From Lumnitzera littorea (lineage: Eukaryota > Streptophyta > Magnoliopsida > Myrtales > Combretaceae): a stretch of 64,000 bases of DNA. A program made the position numbers and the translations under genes. The stretch is taken from positions 11,275,258 to 11,339,257 of the forward strand of contig JAMXBB010000002.1 of assembly GCA_024138015.1 (NCBI GenBank). Reading direction: 5' to 3'. The notes beneath the pieces are model-generated. The model saw only the letters and a list, made by a program, of their open reading frames with translations. It did not search any database and had not been told where the DNA came from. This document shows positions 57,801 through 64,000 of this stretch, in pieces; positions within the stretch are counted from its first letter, which is position 1, and each line of letters opens with the position of its first letter.

Positions 57801-59440
57801 TTAAAAACGGTCCTTATTGAAATGTCAATAACTCGAAATATTTATGCTTTAAAGTTTTCCAATAATGAACAAACTTAGTCATATATAAGGTTTTCAACAT
57901 ACAAAAAGAGTATGAATAGTAGTGGTAAGACAAAAGTTGGGCGTGAGCTGCTTCTTCTCCCTTCACCACATCCCCACTCTTCCCCACCTATGCATCATAA
58001 CAAATCAAAATCCCCCCACCTGAAAAATAATAAATAAATAAGCAAAAAGAAAAAGAAAAGGAAAAAGAAAACCAATAGAGTGAGGCAAAATAACTCTACA
58101 AAGAGGCATGAGTGAACCCTTTTCCTTAATATCAATTAATATCAAGGACTACCTCTTAAATACTATTCTAATATTTTTTTAAGAAAGATAGGTGTAACTA
58201 TTGGTCCAAATCCAAGAAATGAACAAAACCAAGTTCAAGACGCTTTAGAGAACAATGTGATTATAAAAATGCGCCAGAAAATCAAGAGTATGCACATGAT
58301 CAAGATATGAAATAAGAAGAAATCCCAACAGCTGCTAAATAAGAAGAAATGGAGAACCACACAAATGGAACCGACCCCTTGGGCTACAGAAACAACATGG
58401 AAAAGGAGAACAAAACGAAACCAAAGATACTGATGAGGGACGGGATGGTTTTAAATCCATTGGAGGAGAAGACACACCAAATGTCTCGAGCTTTCATTCA
58501 AGAGGTATTGACAAAGCCAAATATATTCAACAATTACATAGGAGACTTGATTGGCTTATCGGATCGCACTTACTTTAGATTTTGATACAACCATAAATAA
58601 ATTGTGGTGTAATCATTCTCTTTTCCAATTAAGTTATTCCAGTATTTCATGTCATGTTTGCTCCTAAACGAGTAATAATGAATCTTCTATACCATATTGT
58701 ATCAAGGCCCTTTATGTTTGAAAATCAAAGCCACTAAAACCCCCCTCTTCTGGCATTTAGGGTGTCATATAATTTGTTAATGAAGCTTGCTTTATCAGGG
58801 TTTTTTCTTTATTTATTTTTCTTAATATTACTTATCTATATGTTCATAATTATCAAAATCACGATTCTACTAAAACTTTAAACATATAAAATTGATTAAA
58901 TCATATAAAACTAATAAAATTATAAATTTGTAGAATTATATATTAAAATTTTTAATTCTGCTAAAAATCTATACCTAAAATTTTATATTCATTTTAATTA
59001 AGAAAAATATCATAATATGGTTAACTCACAATTTTAATAACTATTCGTATATTTGAGCTCAAGAGTATTCACCATCTATCAATGTAATCACAAGAGTTTA
59101 AATATTATGGAATATAACTCATATTTTGAGATATGTTTACATTTTCTTTTAAGGTATGAAATTGATATACCTAAAAGTGCCAAACATTTCCTTCAACCAT
59201 TTAATGTTTACCTTTTGATTTTTTACGTATTTTTAAGAAAAGAAAAATGATAGAGTTAGCGTGTTCAAAACTCTTGAGAAATTCAACGTAACATAAGCTA
59301 AGAAATTCAAATATTTATACAAGTATGGTAATGTATGAAAATTGGTACCAAGCAATTTTGGTAATGAAATAATTGGTGAGTTATAAGAAAGTTAATGAGT
59401 TGTCAAAAAACGTTTTTCCTCAGTCTTCTATATATCCATG
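57801..59440. other. Intergenic DNA
   Basis: No gene recognised. A 78-codon open frame (58349-58585; Lys/Glu-rich, with a tail reading FNNYIGDLIGLSDRTYFRF) matches no family I know. AT-rich beyond 58800. Confidence 0.35.
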
Positions 59441-59760
59441 CATAAATGGTTGCTGGAATTCCAGAGACACAAAAAACACATACACATGGACAGACACAGA
59501 GGATAGAGAGAGGGAGAGAGAGAAACAGACATCGCAGTTGTGATTTTCGGAGGAAATCCTCAAAATGGAAAAACCCTTCCGGCATTCCATCGGTAAAATT
59601 TTGGTACACTTTATGCTTTTTACTTGTTAATTGCGTCATATCTGTAGAAGTACTGTCGATTAATTTTCGTCAAAAGTTAAAAAATTGAGGGAGTTAAGCA
59701 TCATCGGAGACCCCTCCAATGATAACATGGTAAATAGATGTATTTTTCAAAAGTTTTTGA
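59441..59760 (+). other. Possible orphan first exons
   Basis: A GAGAGAGGGAGAGAG leader-like stretch is followed by ATG 59565 (MEKPFRHSI), then CG|GTAAAA, a possible splice donor. Near 59692-59730 a second open piece reads ELSIIGDPSNDNM before GTAAAT. It looks like the beginning of a gene whose body is absent here. No family recognised. Confidence 0.25.
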
Positions 59761-59770
59761 AAGTCAGAAC

Positions 59771-59794
59771 AATTATTATTATTATTATTATTAT
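59771..59794. repeat. (ATT)n microsatellite
   Basis: About seven ATT units, then imperfect copies. Confidence 0.85.
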
Positions 59795-61754
59795 CATTAT
59801 TAGTATGAATTTAGAGGTGTATTTTCACATAAAAAATAAAAGCATAAGCTTGTGATTTCTTTTGGTCTGTTGTTTTAACTATTTGAAATATTATGAGAAG
59901 ATGGAGCCTACGTTAATGCTTGTATGACTATAAGGATGCTAAAGAGTCAGAATTATTTTGCTTTTCTTATAACAAATTATTGAGGAAATGGGGATTCCAA
60001 TGGATATGGTACACAAAGTCAAGTCTTCCATTTGAGTAATTCTTAAACATATATGTGTCTATCATTTTAAATTTCGTCGGTTCTTTTTCACGTACACAAG
60101 AGATGGGACTGGGTGCACTAGTATCTTGACATTAAAATAATTAAACTTTACATTAATTTTTTTTTGTTCTATTGATTCTGGAAATTAAATCTGAAGCAGC
60201 TCATTTATTTATTTTAGGGTGGGGGGTGGTTTAGCAAATTGTGAGCTAAAATCATTTCCAAATTAGTACCAGGCAATATCATGCTTCATTTTCCTATTAT
60301 TTGCGAATCATGTGATAATCATTCAGCTTTAAAGATACTTTATCGTTCGCTGAGTGGTTCTTTTCTTTTCTTTTTTTTTTTTTTTTATCTTTTTTACTAA
60401 AAGAAGGTAATGGGATTTGAGATTTTTAAAGTATTAAAATTAAGTAGATGTCTCCAACTTTTGGATTAGTGGTTTACACTTTCTTCAAGCTTTCTCCCTT
60501 GCTTTTCCCTCTTTTAAATACGCATTTATGATGCTTTTACTTTCACTCTTTTGGCTGAGGCTGACAAATGAGAATACATCATTAAAAAATCTCTAGTGCC
60601 CTATCATAATCTGACTTTATTGGTGGCCAATTATCTCCTAAAGTGCCATGTAATGCTTAGCAAACGTTGAAAAAATATTATATATATATTATATTATGTA
60701 TGTATGTAGGCAAATTGCAATTTGATATCTTAAATTATTTTTCAGGTATGGATAAACCTTATAAACTACTAAAACACACTTTTAATTTCAATAAGTTTTT
60801 AAAAATGCATATATAACTCCAAAATGTATTCAAAGTATTAAAACCATACTATATACAATTCCTTCTAGTAGCAGTTTTAATGTTGAGGGGTTTTCTGGGC
60901 CTTAATGGGCCCATTTTGTAGGCTTAGTTGGCCATGTTACCTGCTTGTTTTATTAATATGTTTTTCTTATCAACATCTAATATATAATTCCTTTGAATTT
61001 GAGATCTGTATCCAACACACCCATATTCCCTCCTCTTCTATTACTCATTAATTATACTAATATATATATAAACCTCGAAAGATTTGTCTTTTGGTTTGTG
61101 ATTAAATTAATTACTACTACAATTTATAAGATTGTTCTGGACCATTGAATAAACAAACTCCTAAACCCATCTTTCCATTGGAAAAAAAAACAAAAAACTA
61201 ATGTATGCACATGAAATATAATCCAATGTTGGCCGAAATAAAGGTTTTTCTTTATACACTATGCTTTGTTCTTATTAGAAGAAATTGTTGCATAGGGTCA
61301 CATCAATGGACCCACTGATCCATTACCATGAAGTTGGACTAAGAATTTTCATTTATTTTATTTTTTATTTTTTCCTTTTGCAGACATTAAATTGGCCACG
61401 TCAGTTTATGTTCATACATGGACGGTCTAGATTGATATCAACATCATGTTCCTTTCCGATTCATAATCAAAAAAATTTCAAAAAAAAAAAAGAAATAGAA
61501 AAAGAAAAAATTCTTCCTTCCAAGATGGTATTATTATTCAACCGTGGAACCCACCTTAATGCTAGAATTTCCTTGTAGGTTCCGTCTATCTTATTATTAT
61601 TATTATTGTAAATGTGCCTAAAACTATAGTCTTAGACCAAAAATTGAGTCATTGTCTTTGGTTCATCCCCTCCGAGATCCTCCAATTTTCTCCATTCCTT
61701 CCTTGTGTTGGTGTTTTTTCACTAAATATCATCCTAGAATCTTTCATCTTAATC
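59795..61754 (+). other. Upstream region of the F-box gene
   Basis: Non-coding. Contains poly-T at 60369-60387, TGGGCC at 60896-60901 next to the palindrome AATGGGCCCATT (60904-60915), and a (TTA)n tract at 61591-61608 just before the gene. TGGGCC elements might act in its promoter, about 850 bp upstream of the ATG. No clear TATA box could be fixed. Confidence 0.4.
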
Positions 61755-62981
61755 ATGGACTCGATCGATCACGAGCCGAGAATCAAGAAGTTTAAGCTTA
61801 AGGAAGATGAGGAATCAGCAACAGGTATGGAAAATCTTCCTAGAGAGATTATCCTAGACATACTTTCTAGGTTACCAATCACATCCTTGGTGCAATTCAA
61901 GCTTGTTTGCAAGACATGGAAGGGTTTATCACAAGACCCTCTTCTTCCTAACATCCACCTCTCAAAAACAGCCCAAGATAGTCCTTACCTCATCTTTCAT
62001 AGTGATTTCCCCCTTAGGAACCAGCTGTCTTTTGTGGAGTTACCGAACGGAGCTTCCGACAAGGACAAGGTCAAGAGATTCCATATGCCGTTTTGGGATT
62101 CCATGCCTGAATTCGATGTGGTCGGCTCATGTAATGGTTTGATGTGTTTGTACGATTCGCTCTACAAGGAACCGCTTTGTGTTTACAACCCTTTCACAAG
62201 GGATTTCCTGGAGTTGCCTAAGTCCAAGCAGTACTTGAATCAAGAGGTGGTCTTCGGTTTCGGATTCGAACCGTCTAGGACGGAGTACAAGATCATCAAG
62301 GTCGTCTATTACACAAATTCATCCAACGGTCCGTCTCGTACTAACAGGATCACCTATAATCATTCGGAAGTGCAAATTCTGACTCTAGGAAACCCTGCCT
62401 GGAGAAGTCTAGGGAAAGTGCCCTACCAGCTTGTCAGGAAACCCTCCGAGGCATTGGTCAATGGGAGGCTTCACTGGGTGACTAGACTCCGCCGTTACCG
62501 CCCGTCTAGGCTATTGGTGGCGTTCGACTTGGCGAGCGAGCAATTCCAGGAGGTTCCAAGACCCGAAAGCGGCGCGCTGTCCAGGTTCAACTATCAAGTG
62601 ATGGTCCTAGGAGGATGCCTGAGCGCGATCGTGTACTGCAACTACAGGAAATTGGAGATTTGGGTCATGAAGACATACAATGTGAAGGAGTCCTGGGTTA
62701 AGGAATACAACATAGGAGCATACCTACCAAAGGGATTGAAGCAGAATGTGAACCAGCCAAACAAGATTTGGAGGAATGTGAATGTAAAGATCACCAGGGT
62801 CTTGTGCATCTTGAAGAGTGGTGAGGTATTGTTGGAGTGTAGGGGCAGAGCTCTGGTTGCTTATGACCCAAAAAGGGGGAAATTTAGGGATATTGTAATG
62901 GAGAGACTTCCTGATATTTTTCAAACATTTGTTCATGTGGGAAGTCTTAGCTGGATAGACACACATACCCACATTGATTGA
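61755..62981 (+). CDS. F-box protein with F-box-associated (FBA) domain, At3g07870-like
   Basis: 408 codons, single exon, no stops. An F-box lies at residues 25-70 (MENLPREIILDILSRLPITS, then FKLVCKTWKGLS), the part that binds SKP1 in an SCF ubiquitin ligase. The rest, about 120-385, is the F-box-associated domain that normally recognises the target: GSCNGLMCLYDS, LCVYNPFTRDFLELP, FGFGFEPSRTEYKIIKV, GRLHWVTR, LVAFDLASEQFQEVP and ALVAYDPKRGKF follow in the standard order. The protein should act in cytosol or nucleus, marking a target for ubiquitination. I start at ATG 61755 (aatcATGgac) because the F-box then lies close to the N-terminus; an ATG 47 codons upstream (61614) would add a hydrophobic leader not typical of this family. 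Base composition is more GC-rich than surroundings. Target unknown. Confidence 0.93.
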   Translation: MDSIDHEPRIKKFKLKEDEESATGMENLPREIILDILSRLPITSLVQFKLVCKTWKGLSQDPLLPNIHLSKTAQDSPYLIFHSDFPLRNQLSFVELPNGASDKDKVKRFHMPFWDSMPEFDVVGSCNGLMCLYDSLYKEPLCVYNPFTRDFLELPKSKQYLNQEVVFGFGFEPSRTEYKIIKVVYYTNSSNGPSRTNRITYNHSEVQILTLGNPAWRSLGKVPYQLVRKPSEALVNGRLHWVTRLRRYRPSRLLVAFDLASEQFQEVPRPESGALSRFNYQVMVLGGCLSAIVYCNYRKLEIWVMKTYNVKESWVKEYNIGAYLPKGLKQNVNQPNKIWRNVNVKITRVLCILKSGEVLLECRGRALVAYDPKRGKFRDIVMERLPDIFQTFVHVGSLSWIDTHTHID

Positions 62982-64000
62982 TTCTTAAAAATTAGGGAAA
63001 CAAAAGCTAAACTTTGGTTTATTTTTACTGTAAGCCAATTAGTTTCCTTAGAAATTCTTGAGTATACTATGGTTGTTTTGATTCTGCATCTTTTGATATA
63101 GTTTTTAATTCGAAAAAGCAAATGAATAAAAACAATACAAACTATAACACAAAGAAATTAGTCATATACGACAAGTAATATCAATCTAGTTTAACCAAAT
63201 TGAGACTTGAAATTACGATTTCTGTCATATCAAATACATAGATAGTAAACTATCTTTGTTATAAAGATTTTATCTTATTAGCTTTCTAATTTTATCAATA
63301 TTTAACTTACTTTACTTGACGAAATTAGAAAAATATTTTTATTTCAATATTGACCTTAAATCCAAGCCCATTATGATTTATGTCATATCAAATACATAAG
63401 AAGCAAAGTATCTTCTTTGTAAAGGTTTTATTTCGATGGTTTCGTGATTTCAATAATTACTTTTTTGATGAATTGGAAAAGTCATTTTATTTCGTTAGCG
63501 ATCTCGAATCCAAAGGCAATTTTCTTGAATCAAGGTTTATAAAATGGTATGGGCTGCATTAGAATTGTGTGAACTAAAAAAGTCCAAATAGAGCTAGATT
63601 GATATCTCAGCGAGGTAAATATCAAGTAGTAAGAGAAGCAATTAGGATCATACAAAACCATTGGGCACCAACTTTGGGTAATAGAAAAATAATTATGTTC
63701 CAAAGGTTAAGTTGGATACCCACCAATCTCATAAAAGTTACATGTCTATTTGTTTGTGTATAAGCTGCACTAACTCAGTGATTCTCCAAGGACATTGAGC
63801 CAACAAAATTTATTTAGTCAACATACCCACATTAGCACATTACTAGGATAATCATGTTTACGTATAAAAGTATAAGATTACTAGGATAATCACGGCATTG
63901 AGAAGGTCACAACTGGCCTCATACATAAAGTGATCCCGTGCTTATCCCAATAAATTATAATCGCTTGCTTTATTTGAAACTTTTGATGGGCTGCCCCCCC
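62982..64000. other. Downstream of the F-box gene
   Basis: AT-rich 3' region with AATAAA at 63125-63130 as a possible polyadenylation signal. A phrase 'GTCATATCAAATACATA' occurs twice (63224-63240 and 63381-63397) with similar flanks, a diverged duplication of about 150 bp. No gene was recognised to the end of the window. Confidence 0.5.

Noticed and set aside
61769..63121. Minus-strand and alternate-frame stretches over the F-box gene
   Set aside because: Shadows of the F-box coding frame without independent support.

Overview
The window is nuclear DNA of a flowering plant, most likely a eudicot. It is AT-rich, with Ty3/gypsy LTR retrotransposons primed by initiator-Met tRNA, a Mutator-like element (MULE) carrying a plant mobile domain, a Tat/Ogre-like element, a plant-only small membrane-protein gene and an F-box gene of the F-box-associated (FBA) type. 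There is no bacterial or viral gene organisation. Only two host genes look intact: a 113-codon gene on the minus strand (26997-27338) and a 408-codon F-box gene on the plus strand (61755-62981). Almost everything else is decayed, nested transposable-element DNA.

Layout. (1) 440-25092: one large dead MULE on the minus strand, bounded by ~210-bp terminal inverted repeats. It encodes a MuDR-type DNA-binding domain, a DDE transposase and a plant mobile domain (PMD). It has been split by gypsy element I (2054-15960, minus), which itself holds gypsy element II (7500-14139, plus) and an unclassified 1.5-kb insertion (~5700-7235). It was also hit by a 2.9-kb solo LTR (16308-19208) and a head-to-tail pair of ~800-bp LTRs (19273-20881). 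(2) 25093-38720: mostly AT-rich intergenic DNA with the small gene, SINE-like and Helitron-like debris, microsatellites and a frameshifted pseudogene (34555-34840). (3) 38721-53186: a trinucleotide-repeat tract split by a second copy of the 2.9-kb LTR (38826-53136). That LTR is in turn split by an 11.3-kb non-autonomous Tat/Ogre-like element (40504-51763) with 2.5-2.7-kb LTRs, a gag-like relic and an ~85-bp tandem array. (4) 53187-57033: gypsy element III, related to I and II, cut off in RNase H and followed by an LTR-like fragment. (5) 57800-64000: intergenic DNA and the F-box gene.

The nesting gives a relative order: MULE, then gypsy I, then gypsy II; and trinucleotide tract, then LTR B, then the Tat/Ogre-like element. 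By eye the Tat/Ogre-like LTRs are the most alike, so it is probably the youngest insertion. Coding remnants show many in-frame stops at positions that normally hold Gln, Trp or Arg, and catalytic Asp-to-Asn changes, as expected from long decay of methylated cytosines. I did not find a convincing new biological system. The most unusual items are the PMD-carrying MULE as host of a transposon nest, the identical 399-bp duplication with an inverted 44-bp junction inside the tandem array, and the tandem LTR pair.
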